NCBI RefSeq assembly: GCF_029360585.1
Contig: NZ_JAQZSJ010000003.1
Coordinates: forward strand, 310,001-374,000
Direction: 5' to 3'
Origin: Cohnella caldifontis
Lineage (GTDB): Bacteria; Bacillota; Bacilli; Paenibacillales; Paenibacillaceae
Length of the DNA: 64,000 nt
Positions 63,176 through 64,000 of this stretch are shown here, piece after piece. A program made the translations under genes and the position numbers. The notes beneath the pieces are model-generated. The model was given only the letters and a program-made list of their open reading frames with translations. It made no database searches and was not told the origin of the DNA. How positions within the stretch are numbered: the first letter of the stretch is position 1; each line of letters opens with the position of its first letter.

Positions 63176-64000
63176 TGGAGCCGCTGCGTTTCATCGATAA
63201 GCCTCTGACGTGGGGGCACGCGGGACTCATGGTTTTGATGGCCGTTGCCGTACTGGCCGTGGTCATCCTATTCGTGACGTACGCGATCTACTTCGAGCGC
63301 AAGGTCATCGGCTGGATGCAGTTCCGCAAAGGGCCGAACCGGACCGGACCGCTGGGTCTGCTGCAGACCGTTGCGGACGTGTCCAAGCTGCTGCTCAAGG
63401 AGGACACGATTCCGGCCAAAGCGGACCGCGGGCTGTTCATCCTCGCGCCGGCTTTGGCGTTTATCCCTTCGTTCGCGGTGCTGGCCTTCATCCCGTACAG
63501 CCAGCATCTCCAGTTCGCCGACCTGAACGTCGGCTTCCTGTATTACATCGCGCTGTCCGGCGTAACGACGATCGCCATCGTGATCGGCGGCTGGGCGTCG
63601 AACAACAAATACGCCCTGCTCGGCGGCATGCGCTCCGCGGCCCAGATGATCAGCTACGAGGTGCCGCTCGTCATTTCCGTCGTCGGCTGCGTGATGCTGG
63701 CCGGCAGCTTGAACCTGCGCGACATCGTGGAAGCGCAGTCCGGCTATTTCTGGCATTGGAACTTCCTGCCGCAAATCGTAGGTTTCGCCGTTTTCGTCGT
63801 GGCCGCGATCTCCGAGCTGAACCGGACGCCGTTCGACCTCCCGGAGGCCGAATCCGAGCTCGTCGCGGGTTACCACGTCGAGTATAGCGGTTTCCGATTC
63901 GCGTTCTTCATGTTGTCGGAGTACGTCTACGTGTACGCGATCGCGTGCCTGACGACGATCCTGTTCCTTGGGGGCTGGCATGCGCCGATTCCGCAGCTGG
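63175..64000 (+). CDS. nuoH: NADH-quinone oxidoreductase subunit H, 3' end cut by window
   Basis: 275 residues are visible before the window ends. Membrane segments alternate with conserved loops: YAIYFERKVIGWMQFRKGPNRTGPLG (about 37-62), LLLKEDTIPAKADR, and AAISELNRTPFDLPEAESELVAGYHVEYSG, the quinone-channel signature. Start ATG 63175 overlaps the nuoD stop. The gene order A-B-C-D-H without E, F and G suggests an 11-subunit complex I, as in other Bacillales, but the rest of the operon is outside the window. Confidence 0.95.
   Translation, partial: MEPLRFIDKPLTWGHAGLMVLMAVAVLAVVILFVTYAIYFERKVIGWMQFRKGPNRTGPLGLLQTVADVSKLLLKEDTIPAKADRGLFILAPALAFIPSFAVLAFIPYSQHLQFADLNVGFLYYIALSGVTTIAIVIGGWASNNKYALLGGMRSAAQMISYEVPLVISVVGCVMLAGSLNLRDIVEAQSGYFWHWNFLPQIVGFAVFVVAAISELNRTPFDLPEAESELVAGYHVEYSGFRFAFFMLSEYVYVYAIACLTTILFLGGWHAPIPQL

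Overview
The window looks like a chromosomal stretch of a high-GC endospore-forming member of the Paenibacillaceae (Cohnella-like or a high-GC Paenibacillus). Supporting signs are spoIIR and a Cse60-family sporulation gene, an S-layer-homology (SLH) surface protein, the Bacillales order prfA-prmC-spoIIR-sua5-mntP-ywlE-rpiB-ywlG-glyA-upp-atp, a Ktr-type K+ regulator and a bacillithiol-reductase-type flavoprotein. Strong AGGAGG ribosome sites, GTG/TTG starts and extended -10 promoters (TGCTATAAT) recur. No rRNA, tRNA, insertion sequence, prophage or CRISPR array was seen.

Layout. 1-3178: end of an ATP-grasp / alpha-E / transglutaminase-like operon. 3280-4929: a guanine-class purine riboswitch with an overlapping terminator, in front of a FAD-dependent dehydrogenase. 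4949-10711: YeiH-type exporter divergent from a LysR regulator, a cluster of small proteins (GreA-like, Cse60-like, a 42-residue membrane peptide), a FrnE-like DsbA protein, an aldo/keto reductase, a cysteine-rich Rrf2 regulator and thioredoxin. 10858-23426: a double hybrid histidine kinase, a response regulator with a BTAD domain, and a giant SLH-anchored adhesin split by a single-base frameshift. 23583-26716: GAF protein, small protein, a 52-bp tandem repeat array, KtrA-like protein, lipoprotein. 26953-30546: methionine-rich repeat lipoprotein, two-component system, and a membrane-anchored molybdopterin (sulfite oxidase/MsrP-family) enzyme. 30698-35210: small protein, lipoproteins, ychF, secreted stalk-domain protein. 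35498-47894: translation termination, sporulation, tRNA modification, Mn efflux, arginine phosphatase, rpiB-ywlG-glyA behind a ZTP riboswitch, namA, upp, UDP-GlcNAc 2-epimerase. 48185-55437: complete atp operon (atpZ, I, B, E, F, H, A, G, D, C). 55789-59715: fabF divergent from an MmyB-type regulator, YpdA-type reductase, Dps. 60318-64000: start of the nuo (complex I) operon, nuoA-B-C-D and partial nuoH.

The most striking unexplained signal is a set of five intergenic repeat arrays (24715, 33135, 44060, 55516, 59874). Sequences differ from array to array (two of them share a motif), but the internal period is always 51-52 bp, about five helical turns. Three are tandem and lie between convergent genes. 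Two are made of two direct plus two inverted copies and lie between co-directional genes.

The second candidate system is 26953-30546. A lipoprotein with about 19% methionine in its mature part sits next to a two-component system and a fused cytochrome-b/molybdoenzyme. This resembles, by inference, the methionine-sink plus MsrP systems that deal with reactive chlorine in Gram-negative bacteria.
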